Of a stretch of 64,000 bases of DNA, positions 1 to 13,300 are shown piece after piece. This stretch comes from Setophaga petechia. Lineage: Eukaryota > Chordata > Aves > Passeriformes > Parulidae. Location of the stretch: contig JANCRA010000006.1 in NCBI GenBank assembly GCA_024362935.1, positions 31,365,924-31,429,923 on the forward strand, read 5' to 3'. The first letter of the stretch is position 1. Each line of letters opens with the position of its first letter. The notes below the pieces were generated by a model. The model had not been told where the DNA came from, did not search any database, and was given only the letters and a program-made list of their open reading frames with translations. Made by a program: the position numbers and the translations under genes.

Positions 1-43
1 CTTTTCTGACAGAGGCATTCAGTAAACCTGAAGTTCAGCCTTT

Positions 44-116
44 GAGTAGGACATTGGACAGGAGATCTCCAGAGGTCCTTTATAACCTAAACTTCCCTTG
101 ATTCTATGATTTCATG
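44..116 (+). mobile_element. CR1 LINE 3' end fragment
   Basis: The run from GGACATTGGACAGGAGATCT to TTGATTCTATGATTTCATGG has the layout of the avian CR1 3' tail, which ends in ATTCTATG octamers. The rest of 1-1330 shows nothing recognisable beyond AT-rich intron and a T-rich tract near 440-465. Confidence 0.65.
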
Positions 117-1330
117 GAGCCCCTAATAGCTGGTGGCTGCAAGAGGAAGTGGAAATCTGTTATATGTTCTTAGCAGTTCCAGGACAGCCTCAGCATGCAG
201 CTGCCATGACTCACTAGTCCTGTTCATATAAACATCCTTAATCTGAAAAAAACCCAAAAAATCTCACTTCCTTTGGAGTACAACAGATGCATGATGTTTC
301 ACACTGTTTCCAATAATCCAGATAATTTTTTTTCAAGAGTAATGCAAGCATGTATATTAAACTGCCTTATGGCTTGAGGCTTGTTCATCAGTGCTCAGTT
401 GAAGCAGCTATCTTTCATCTGCCTGTAGAACTCAAAAATATTTTTCTTTTTTTTTTTTTTTCTTGTAAATCAAGATGTATCAAAATTTGACAGCCTGTTT
501 TCTGTAACATTTGCCTGCAGCTTGCTCTTTTCCCCCAGGCTGATGCTGCTTTCAAAGCAGCAGTGCAAACTGGAAGGCCACAGCTGTCTTACCTCCCACA
601 GCACCATTTCAGGTGGTGTTCTCACCAAAAAGTCCCCTGGATACTCCATTCTGCTCTTACACTCCTCTTTGGCACTTTAGTCTTCTAAACAGTTTCACAC
701 AGAGATCAGGAGAGAGAAATTTTGTTTCCTAAATCTTTTCTGTCCAGTACTTCCCAGGGAAGAGGGACAGGATAGTTATGAGGAGGGGTGGGCAGGGGAC
801 ATCAGGAAACTATCCATTAACATGCTCCAATAATCACCAGAGAAAAGTCAGCAGATGGAGACAAAGAATGCAACTGAGGGACAATGGTACTTTAAGTTCA
901 TCATAATAATTTGGTGCTGGCTCTACCCTTGAAGATAATGAGAGAAACCTTTTCCTTACCAGACTCATGGCTCTTTGAAACCTTCTTATAAACTAATGAT
1001 GTTCTCAGAGTCCAAAGTCAGTTCTCCCTGTTTTTCCCTAAATATTCAAATCTGTTTAGAAAGGGATTCTGGACAGCAAAGCAAAGATTTTCTTAGAATT
1101 CATAGCTAGAAAAGCCCTGGAAGTGTACAGCTGTGATACAGGGGTCCCTTCAACTGTAATAAAAATAATTAGAAGCTGTTATTTGCTAAGGGACAGAATT
1201 AGACCAAGAAAAGTAGATGTATTTGGCTTAAGAACCCTGAGAAGATGAAAATGGTCATTCTTTACCAACTGTTGGTGAAAAACTAGGAGACTAAGTAGAA
1301 AGCAATAACAAAGGAGCTGTTCTGCCTTAC

Positions 1331-1395
1331 CTGAGACTGGTGTCTGTATAAGGCATGGCCATTAGCTGGGAATCTGCTTTGTCACTGAGGGAGCT
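1331..1395 (-). CDS. ATF6: ATF6 exon 13 (luminal; last exon seen in window)
   Basis: Encodes [20 protein letters not shown], similar to the EQGSNSQLMAVQYTETTSS segment of ATF6. Phase 0 in, phase 2 out, acceptor TTTCAG, donor GTAAGG. I could not find the next exon (the VYYASPRSYQDFF / FYVVSFRRDHLLLPA region) in positions 1-1330, so it should lie further left. Confidence 0.85.
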
Positions 1396-4300
1396 CTGAA
1401 AAAGGGGAAAAAAGAAAAGATGACACAAAGTGAAACCAAGAAGCAATTCTGTGGTTTGCCACTACATTAAATACAACACACAGAATGGGGGTGAGAGGCT
1501 AATCAGTACCCTGCACCAGAAACCTGCATGTTTCCACTCAAACATGAGAAACTGAAATGGTTATCAATCAAGCTGGAACAACAAAACCAGCAAGATTTTA
1601 ATACAGCCAAATTTGAAGCCAACATTCAGAGACAAGAAAGGGAGCTTGGCACCACAGACAACATTTCTAAACATTCTACCATTCTGCTCTGGACACAGGT
1701 GAGAAGGATCTCAAGTTTAATACACAACACTTCTTCTCTAGAATACTGCAGTCTTTCCCACACTGTAATGCTCAATTCCTTTCAAGTTGTTACTGTGTGG
1801 GGGCTGGAGAACCAGCAAAGGGAAAGCCCACCACACCCCCCTGGAGGGCCAACCCGAGCTACGACCCTTTTGGTAATGGAGAGCAAGAAAATCAACCCCA
1901 GAGACCTTTGTGACTGCAGGTTGATTTCTCCTTCCCCTGTGCCCTCATCCCACGGGCCCCTGGAGATCCTGATATAAACCCCTGCTCCCCCTGCCTCAGG
2001 GGCTCTGTGTCCCTGGCTCCTCTGAGGAAGAAGCTCAATAAAGGCTCTCCCTGGAAGCTCACACCAAGACCCTGTCTCTCCCTCTGTGTCACCCAGGTCC
2101 CAGCAGAGCTGAGATCAGCTGCTGTGAGCACAGATGTGCCCTGCTCCCGAGGTGGCTTTTTCAGGATGCTCCTTCACTCTGGACAACCTCCTGCCCGCCA
2201 CAACATTGCTACAGCTAATCAATTTAAAGACTTTGAAAATTCACTGTCTTAATTTCAGTCTTGATATAAGTATGCCATCTAGATAAAAGATTTTAAAAAA
2301 AGAGAAATATGAACACAAGTCTCATAATTCTGTAGTTGTAAAAAAAAAATAATCCCTCTAGCAATAATTTAAACAATAGAAATACTTCAACAAAACAAAT
2401 CAGATGTCACCCTTATCAGTGAGTCAGATGAATGTGCTGTAGAGGTTGTACTTCTCTCCACTAAGCAATTGCTTATCCTTACAGAGAAGCCATAAAAAGG
2501 ATAACAATTTATTTAATTTTAGAAAATGCTGAACATATTTTGATGGCTGCAAAAAAACATTCAAAACCCAAGAGCAGGAATGGAAGAACAAATCTGACAA
2601 TGTACTAATCAACCAAACACAACAATTTAAAATGGGATGTGCTGGCTGCCCTAATTACAGGCACCATGATCACTTCTGTCTGTGATGCCAAGTGCAAGCA
2701 GCTGAGGGAGAGTGTTCCATGGAATGATTTTTGCTCACGTACCTGTGGGACCCGTGCTCGCTGCTGCTGGCTGTTGCTGAGGCGCCGGGACCGCGTGCGC
2801 TCCACCTCGTGCCTGTGCACCCATCCTCGCAGCTCGTGGGTCAGCCTAGGAAAGCACAGCATCACACAGACTGCAAGCAACACTGGCACAATGCTTGAAG
2901 TGTTATACAACAGTTTGGCTGCTATTGAAGCCTCGGGGGGGTCTTAGTAGCCAGCGTTGGCCTGAGACCTCTATCCCAGGAAAGGACAGAGTTCCAGAGT
3001 CACGCCTGCTTGGACCGAGCCACGGGGGAGCCTTCCAGCCTGCAGAGTAGTAACAGCTCTGGATAGTGATAACAGCTCTGGATAGTGATAATCAGCTATT
3101 TAGGATTTCAGCTCTTTGGGATTTCAGCTGCTGCTAGGGTTGGCTTCCCCGGGCATGGCTTCAGGCAGAGCAGAGAGAGGAGAAGAGAGACGCCGGCTGT
3201 TCCACGGGATGGTTTATTCAGGGGGATGTGAAAGGACCTGGTTCTTCTTCTGAGTTAGCAGGGTACAGTAAGCTACTTTTATACCCTTGGCAGGCTCCAA
3301 ACTGGACCAATGGGCACAGGTTAGAGGGTTTACAAGTGACCAATAGTAGGGTTAATAGGGTTTTTTCCTTATAAGGGTACAAAGATATGTTGTGAGTCTG
3401 GGGTCGGAACCCTCTCTGCTGCTGTGTCAGCATTCCTACTGTTAAAGCCTCCACGGTGCCTTGGCCAGGCTTGTGGCATTTACTACAGGCTGCCATATAG
3501 ATGATGATTTAGGATTTTAGTTTGTATGTTTTTCATATATTTGTAATCCTGTAGTTCTTTAGTGTATAGCTCTGAACTTCATATACAGTGTTAGCTACTG
3601 TCTTCACATTTTGGTCAGACACAACAATTCCTCTCTAGGCCTGAGAACCAAAGACACCTCCCTGCCTTAGGCCCTGAGAAACATAAACAAAACTGAGTTG
3701 GGGGGGTGCAAACTTGGGTTAAATGACTTAATTACCTGAACCTGTAATTGGAAGATTAACCCCCAATATGCAAATGGACCAAACATACACAAGTATGAAA
3801 ACACATGACCCGTCATCCATTTTTGGGTGTAGGCCCTGGGTGGGCTTTGACTGCCCAAGCTGTACCTACTGAAGGCCTTTAATAAATAACCTGCTATTCT
3901 ACTCTGTTAGTCTTGTTTAGCCTCTGTTCTAGGTAGCCACTATAAGGCATCATAGACACTGAAGATTACTATTATTTCACCTTATAATAACTTACTTTTA
4001 ATATCACAGGAAGAAAATACAATTTTAAGATTTATCTATAAAGTATTAGATTCACAAGTGTTCCCACAATAAAACAGATGTGGGAACACCCATTCTTTTG
4101 TCCTTTCTTTTGCCCAACAAACAGTAATTTTGAAATTACTGGAAGGAGCACTTAAATTTAAAATCAAAAGTTGATCAATTCAAGACAAATTATTGATTAA
4201 GGATAAATTCTGGCAAATAAATCTGAGAGAAAGAATGGACAAAGAGAATGGAGATAAGGTTAGTGACTCATATCTGTGGAAAAAGTGGAGCTAAGTGTTT

Positions 4301-7300
4301 TCGAACAGTGAAAAAAGAACATCTGCAATGTCAGGTTCAGACTGCTTCTATCAGAAGCTGAAGAACAGAAGATCATCTTTTATATAACTCAGCTGGGAAA
4401 GGCTTTTAGCTGTACTTGATTTCCACATCACTAACACTTCTACATATGATCTCTCTTTTAAATCGTGAAAACCCCCCAGACAATCAGAAAATTGTTATTT
4501 GGTTATTGCAAATGACCAGTGTGAAAATAGAGTGGTGAAAATCATTACTAAAAATCATGGAAAGATTACAAAGATCCAAGTAGATCTGTCCTTATGACAG
4601 CAGGCATTGTGTGACTGTGCTCACAGGGGTCTTAGGATGAGGGAAGAGATGAGGATCTGACTCCATGTTTCAGAAGGCTGATTTATTATTTTATGATATA
4701 TATTATATTAAAACTATAGTAAAAGAACAGAAGAAAGGATTTCATTAGAAGGCTAGCTAAGAATAGAAAAAGAAAGAATGATAACAAAGGATTGTGGCTC
4801 AGACAGAGAGTCTGAGCCAGCTGCTGTGATTGGCCATTAATTAGAAACAACCACATGAGACCAATCCCAGATGCACCTGTTGCATTCCACAGCAGCAGAT
4901 AATCCTTGTTTACATTTTGTTCCTGAGGCCTCTCAGCTTCTCAGGAGGAAAAATCCTAAGGAAAGGATTTTTCATAAAATGTGTCTGCGACAGGCATTGG
5001 ACAGTGCAGACACTTAGGAGACACTGGTCATGTACTGGATAAACACCATGAATGGACAACAGCATCACCCACAGCTGTCCAGCAGCACTCAGCCAACACA
5101 GAGTTGATGTATCAACCCCTAATAAACTGTAAATGCTCTCAACGGGTTGTTTTCTCACCTCAGTGACTCTGTCCTGTTGATCAGAGGCCGGCAGGGGGGT
5201 GGTGGTGGTGAAATATATAACAGGGGTTCTTCTGAGACTATCATTAGTGCTTTGTTATCAGACACAGAACGGTTATACCTGGGAAAAATCAACAAAAGCA
5301 CAGCAAGAAATCCCTTAAAAAACTTTTTCATGACCCTTTGACCAAAGCCAGAGAATGAGCACTATCACCAGCAGACCCATGAATGTTACAGCTGCTCCTG
5401 TGAGACCTCTGAAACAGGTGAGTAACTATTCCTATCAAACTTCCAGTGTTCTTAGTCAATCCCTCAAAGGGGGCTGACAGCTCTCAGTGCAGGGCAGAGA
5501 GATGAGCATTAGCAGATGTTGGATCTCTTCCCAAGAAGGCCAGATTTTGATAGAATATGTAGTCTGTAAAATATTCCTCATAGTATGCAAACTATGTGAT
5601 GTCTGCAGACACAACTTACTTTCTCATTCCAGAGCTGTGCAAGACTTGCTACAGAAATACTAAATTTATTATCCACTAAAACCATGCAGGTAAAAAGACC
5701 ATAACCTGTATAACAGCTGAGCAGCCACAAACTATATTATAACTGAAAGGAGAGGATTTACATCTCTGTCTCCAGAAACTAGCTTAGTTTTGATAAGAAG
5801 TGAAAAGGAACATGTATTTCTCAGCACAAAAATCCATAACACTCTCAATGATTCCTGAGGGGTTAACTATTTATAACCAAATACCTAATGTAGGTTTCTC
5901 TCTTGACTGGTTATCAATGTAACAGCTTTAGTCCTCTTGATTTTGACAGACTTGTAGCTCCTGAACCTCAACTTCTTTCTGAAAATTCAGGTATAAGAGC
6001 TTATGAAAGCCTTATTCATAATCCCCTCCCTTTCCCAGCTTTCTCTCCAACTTCATGTCTGCTTCTCTCCACTGCATCTAGGACTGATAAAGAATATGCA
6101 GCAAAGAGCTCACAGCTTGCCAAACCCAGGGTGAAGCAGAGAGAGAAAAGGAGGTACAGGCATGAGCACATCCTCCTAAGAGAACCACTCCACTCTTCTG
6201 TCCCCCAGGTCATGGTCTGAAATGCAGCACGTAGGATACAAAGCCCTCACCATGGCTACAGCCTTAAAATGCTCCTGATTTATTGCTTTCTTTTTGCATG
6301 GCAAAATACATTAGGGCTTTCTGCACATCTGTGCCTGGCTTTGTTCAACCAGCCAAAACACTCTGCTGGAAAGGGACAGTCTAATAGGATAGATCTTGTA
6401 AGGGGAAAACATGAGCTGTATTAGCCAGACTTCAATCTGGAGGCAATTATATGTTCACTTATGCACTGCATGCTGGAGATCTAGAAAGCCTGAAAGGCAG
6501 TATTGAATTAAATAATGGATAAGCACAGGGATGGACTCAGATGGACTTTTTAAAATGAAAAAGAGACTGCTAAGTGCATAGTGTGTTCTTACTCGTGAAC
6601 TTCTCCAGTCTTCTCTGGAACAACTAAGAAAACAAGTACTCCAGCATGAAAAGAAGAGATGGATAACATGACAGCTATCACAACTATGCAATCTAAAATA
6701 TAGATCAGAGGAAAAAAGCAAACAGCTGAATTGAAGAAGGTCCTGAAACTCTTGGTGACAAGCACTTGTGGATAAGCTCTCTTCCCTAACACCGTGCAGC
6801 ACAGCCACGTGTACACTTCTGAAGCTCTACACATTGGGTACTCTGGGAGATAAAACATCATTTCATTTGAAAAGCAAACTGAGAAGCTTTCAAACCACTG
6901 TGCTTAGAACTCAGGTACTCTGTAAAAGCAGCAAGAGCACCGGCCAAAAAGGTGAGCAAGGCAGTGAGGGCTAAAAGCACCAGTGCCCTCTGCCACCCAA
7001 AATATGTAAAAGCTTTTGATCTCACCTGTTACTCTTCTCAGAAACAATGCCCTCAGGTATCTTCTGAGCTGTGCTGGACTCCTGGCGAGCTGAGAACTCC
7101 AGAAGATTTCTGGTCCGGTGGTTGGAGCTCACAGTGGAATCTACCCCATTGGGATCCTTTTCAAATACACTGGAAAACAAAATAAACATAGCAAAATGTC
7201 TCACAAACCTAAGAGGTCTGCAAGGCACTTTTCTGTAAGGCATTAAACACTCAGGTGGAGAAGTTTCTGGCTGCTGTTACATTACATGGGTAAGGTTCAT

Positions 7301-10300
7301 GTTTTATCTACTGTAAAAAACTGAGGTGTCATTATAGTATCATTGTTCAAAGCAGTAGCAGTCAGAAAAGCATTTCTGTTCTCTTTTTCACTTTTAATTG
7401 ATTGAAGGATTCAGATGCTCTAGTTTTCACATTCCCTCACATAAACTTCACCTGCTGAAACTAAGAACACTCTGCTTGTAACCCAGGTCTACAGGGATAA
7501 GAAAATGATCTACAATCAAGTCAAAGCAAGCCAAAACTTCAACTTTCATCAGCCTCAAAGTACAATCTACATAGTTTATATGAATACAACATGCAAGGAA
7601 AACTTAGCTATCAAATTCCATGCAGCTGCAAGCCTGGAATGTTATGCCAGACATCTACCAGGACTGTACACAAACCTAAATATGTTCAATTCTACTTGGA
7701 TTCAGAACAACTGGCAGGGCCAACAGCCCCATGGGCAACAGGCCATGGTGCCAGACACCCTGATCTGGTGTGTGCTGGCAGGGACTGAAGGATGGAGGCT
7801 GCTCAGGCAGCCAGGAGTGTCTGTGCTGCCCTCCATGCAGAGAGGGAGCAGCACTGCACATGTGAACCCCACCACTGCACCTTCAGAAGGGTGAGCTCCA
7901 ACTGAGAACTCTCAAAGGCACAGAAGCAATACTTCAATTTCTCCTCTCCAGCGGCTGGCTTTGCTCTTTCATAACACAGTTGCTTCCTGAAATATGCATG
8001 TTTACAAACCCAAATCCTAACCTTCTTGGCTGCCAACAGCAGAGCATCACCAGCAGCAACAGAGTGAAAACATAAAAATGCAGTGCAGCACACTGATGAG
8101 ATCTCTGCCATTCATGCTGATAGCAGTTCACAGAGTGTGTTTTAGCTCATGCCTCATCCCTCCTGTCCAGCACACGAGTATTTCCTGGTTTCACACGGCA
8201 TCACTTTGCAACAGGAAATAAATACAAATAGAGACAGGCAAAACCTAGCAAGGAGGGCAGATTAAACACTCCACAATTAAGCAAAAGGCAGACAAAATTG
8301 CCTAGAAATTCCTTCTCTTTTGCCAACACTTTTGCACTCCTAGTAGCAGTGACCCTGTGAGCAACTGTGTCATGTTCTGAAGCAGAGGAGTCAGGACAAT
8401 CCTAGACTCAGGCTGCTGTTGCTTTGATTGCCTCCTCTCCCCCAGGTTTCTAGGCAGCAGCACAGAATGAGGGCAGCAGAAATGCTACAGGCTCTGCTTT
8501 CACTTGTGCCAATGGGCAGGAAAGTACTTACAGTTTCCTCACTGCCTGTGTACAGTGGTATCCAAATGTCTCACTGCTTCTACTGCACAGAAAGCTGGAT
8601 GGTTTATTCATTACCTCCTATTGGGCAACATCAGGCCTATCCAATTTTACAGAATCAACCCCCACTACCTACCAGGTTTTATGAGATCACATCTCTTCTC
8701 TGCCAACGAAAGCATCAGCACAACTGGCAGCATCTCAAGCCCAAGAACCAGAGATCAAAACTAAGGCTGATGTTTAAACAGATGCCTCACATTCCTGCTG
8801 GAAGCCACTCACCTGTGAAATGCCCTTACTGTACTTAATCTGGAGTCATGACAGCTAGAAGTACATGATACTTTATTCATTAGACCAAGAACATCCCTCA
8901 GAAGATCTGAAAGTTGTTAACTCTCCTGCAAATCCCTTCTCCACAGCCTGAAGTGTATCAGCCATCCAGTGTGCTGCTGGACCTCCTGAATCTGGATTTT
9001 TAGCCTACTTCTCTTCTTTCCTATTCAAAATGACACACAGAACCAGAGAAACTGCCCACGTAATTAGTTAGTTAAAGCTGAGAAAAAAATCTAAGCAGAA
9101 GAACTGCAACAAACTGCTTTTAATCCATGATGCCCTTCCTTCCTATTTGTCTCATCCTGCAAAAGCAATTCTTGTTATTTCAGGTTCCAGCTTGGTGAGG
9201 TGAAGTGTCACATACAATTCATTCCTTCTGCAGTTCACCCTGAACTCTGAACAACAGAGACAAATCCAAACCAAGGATAAAGCCACACACTGCCCCACAA
9301 GCACAGCTAATCTTCCTTTCTGTGATTTAGTTGTTTTAGCTACACACCCATTCTAAACCACACACACCACATTTGTTGCATCAGCTCTACAAGAGAGGAA
9401 ATGTTTATTTTCCCTCTTCTCAAGCTAAAACATCTGTATCTTTTCATCAACTGAGCATGGGATGTTTCAACCTGAAAGAAGATCCCTTCAAAAGCAAAAG
9501 GCAAAGAAGGAGGTGAACAGAGCAGGCTTTGCCATCCTTACACTCATAAACCATGGTGCCCACTTCTCACAATGTGAACACAAACTTGAGAACAAGATCT
9601 GATATCAGGGGATTTTTTCCAATGCCCTTTCCTTTATCAGGATCATTACTTTTTCTTTTGAAGCAGAGCTAGCAGCATTTCTGCTATATAGGCCACTTCT
9701 GCACTCCCTCTTTCCCATTCTTTTTCTAGGACATTGCAAATGACTGTTCCTTCTCAGTGTCTCAGATATGTCTGAAAAAAAAAAAAAGTAAAAATCCCCT
9801 TTGTTGATCCCCTGGTTTGTGGAAATGACCTGAAACCAAAATAACTTCAGTTCTGGATAAGGAAAAGCCCCACAAATTGAAATCCTGCCCCACTTTCACC
9901 TTCTAATTACCTGGGGAGTTTTGCTAGTTTTGTTAGGTTTTTTCCCCATCTGAACAGAAGATGTTCTGTTGTATCATTTCTTCCTCTTCCCTTCTCCCCA
10001 GAGGGAACACTAGTGAAGTTTGTCTATAAATAGGGCTCCATCTTCAGGAAACAAATAGGAGAGGACCTGTAGGTCATGGTCCATGTCCTCCAGTTTCTCC
10101 AAGTCCTCTCCTTGCCATGTGGGTACCTGAGGGCCTGAGACAGAGGACCAGAAATATCCCTCCTTCTTCATCTCAAATTAATATGGGGGAAAAGCATGAC
10201 TTAGGAGCAAGGAATCCCTTCAAGCAGCTGGGATGAGGATGGACCTGTCCTGCAGAGCTGCATCTGGAAACATCTGCTGACCTCAGCTGTGACGGTGTCA

Positions 10301-13300
10301 CAGGGGTTTGTAAAGGATGGAAGAGTCAGGATCTTGATTCCATGATCAGAAGGCTTGATTTATTATATTATGATATATATATAACATTATAACTATACTA
10401 CATAGAAATAGGAAAGGAAAGGAGCTTCTTCAGAAGCTGGCTAAAGAATAGAATAGAAAGAATAATAACAAAGGTCTGTGTCTCAGCAGAGAGCAAGAGC
10501 AGCTCCACCATGAGTGGTCAGTAAATCCAAAAACTTACAGAAGACCAATCACAGGTGGACCTGTTGCATTCCACAGCAGCAGATAATAATTGTTTACATT
10601 TGTTACTGAGCTTCTCAGCTCCAGCAGGAAAAATCCTAAGAAAGGATTTTTCACAAAAGATGTCTGTGACAGTCAGGCATGCTGAGCTTCACAAGTGCCA
10701 AGCAGAACAGCAACAATACAAGCAGCAACAGGAAGGGTCTACAGAGCAGATCCCAGCACCATGGCACTGAAGAGGAAGTAAATATTGGGCATTTAAAAGC
10801 ATCAGGCAGAAGAGGCCAGAAAATGTGAAAAAGAAAGGTAGAAGATCCCATTCAGAGGCAAGAAAGCTTCAGAAAAACAGTATTTTCAACTAAGATACCA
10901 ACAGTTAGTTTAAGAACTGGTTCAACATGACAGATGGCAAAAGCCTTGTCAGTTTTTTCATCCTGTTGAGCTACAAGATGAGAAGTTGGAAAAGGAAGAG
11001 CACTTTGGCATACCTGCCCTGTGCAAGTCCTGCTAATAGCAGGAGCAGAGTTACTGCCACACATTGCAAGTCAAAAAAGACTAAAGCAAAAAATTGGCTT
11101 TACTGGGCAAGACAGTCTTTTAGAAGTTGGAATCCTTCCTTGGAATCTTTCTTGTTTAGCTCACTCCCACACCTGGGGTGCCTAGCAAGGCTTTAGAGCC
11201 TGCATTTGGACATCCCAGATACTGTGAGCATGAAAGGGTTTTCACAAGCCACAAACACCCTGTCCAAACTGCCTGAGCTCTTGGCTTGTTCAGATGCAAA
11301 ACCAGATCCAAGGGAAAAAAGAAAAGAACCACTAAATACTTCATGCAGATGTTTGTTCCGACGTGGAGATAAATTTGATTATAAGAGGGAAAGAAAAGCA
11401 GCACTCCTGCCATGGTTTCTCCAGGCATTCAACAGCACCTGATATTTTAGCTGTATTTTTACTTCTTTGGTTTGAATGTCAGCTTGATAAATGTGAAAGC
11501 AAGTCTTGCCAGAAGCCCAAACTAAATTTCATTTGTGCTTCTGGCTGAACAAATCCCGTGCATTTCAAGTTTTGAATACTGACATTTAAGTTGTACAGTA
11601 ATTTGTAGATGAAAGCCAATAGTGGTACCATAACAAAGACTTTTCTGGGGACAGAACTCTGAGTATGAGCTGGGCAGTTTCCAACAAGCTAAAGTTGACA
11701 TTGCAAGGAGACACCAAGCAAAGGCCTTGTCCTCCTCCTAACTGATTCCAGACAAGGCTGCCATAGTGCCAGACACTCTCTGGAAAGTATTTCTGGTTCC
11801 TACTCCTGATGAGTGCACCATCTGCTGACAGCAAGGCTCTGCCTTCTCCTGAGGGCTCTGAGTGCTGGGCTGGAGAGAGCAGCCCAGCCTTCCTCCTCTG
11901 CAGTGGAAGAGGAGGAAAGCAACCCAAAGAGGAGTTTTTGTATATTTTTGCTGTGTTTTGCATGCTTTAAGTAGCAATTAATTTAAATGGCAGATTTTAA
12001 ATAGAGCCTCTGGAAAGGAAGAAAACAGATATTGACACCCAGAGCACTTTTTTTTGCTTAGAAAACTCCATACCATTATCTGGCCTTTATTGCCAAAGCT
12101 TGTGGCTGTGATCAGCAGAGGACAGAGGAAGGAATCCCCTCCCGCTCCCAGAGTTGTAGTTTGTAAAAAAAGCAAAGATATCCAATTTTGTTCCAGCATC
12201 AACCTATCAAGAGAGGTACTGAAAGGTCTGGAACTCAGACCCATGTCAAATTCACTCAGCCTGTCCTTTTTCTCTCTATTTCTCCCTCTGTCTTCAAGGA
12301 GAAACTCCAACACAAGACCAAAGGTGTGCTGCAGAAACAGTTTTATATCTTTGGGCCATCTCCAACACAAATGTACACTCAGCTCAGCACTGAAACGTTT
12401 TCTTTCAGTGTCACAAACATCATATTAAGTTTCCTGTACTACAAGTGTTAAGAGCCTCAAATGTCTCCTGATGCTTCTGCTAAAACACCCAGAGGGTTAA
12501 TCTCTCCTTGACAGCCAGAAGCCATGGGCCTGCCTCACATGGCACTGGTTTATGCCTCATGCACTCAACTCACAGTTTTTTTCTTCACATTTCACCAGCT
12601 CCTCTCTACTAGTGAGTAAGAAATTAATCAGCATTTGACTGTCATCATTTGTATGTAGGTTTACTACACATCACATTTAAGCCTATCAGCCTCCTAAAGA
12701 CATATGAGAGGCTATTGAGGCTTGCAAAAAGCAGAAAACCAATCCTTTTCTATCCTTCATCAAGTGCAAAAAAAAGCCCAGGAGTGGATGAACTGAGGAA
12801 AAGAAAGTGACCCTGAAGTACAGCCTGTGATCTGCAGCTCTCTGCTCTCTGAACCCCTCTCAGAGAGGCTTTGAGCAGTCCCTGTGAGTTTGGAAGTCCC
12901 ACTTCTCCTGCAAGTCATCCGTGGTTCCAACCAACCTGCCCCACTTTGCTCTGGAATGGAGGCAGGAAGGAGCACACACAGAGTCCTGAAGAAATGTTAA
13001 GGAAACAAACAAATGTAAGGCCCAGAGAATGCTGTTTGAGCTGTTGGTCACTGCCCTCACGTTGGGCAGGTGCCACACTTCAGCCTGCTCAGCACATGCT
13101 GCTCAAGGGGACATTTGGGATGTTTCTGAACATTCCATGTCACTGCTTGAGGTCACCTGCCAGGGCAGCACAGAGGAGACCTCAGACCACGCCAGGACCT
13201 TGGCCTGGCAGCTGTGGGTGGGATGTGCTCTGCCAGATGCCAGCACAAGCACACAGCTCCCACACCTCTGCAGCAACACAGCACTTGCTGCATGTGATGG

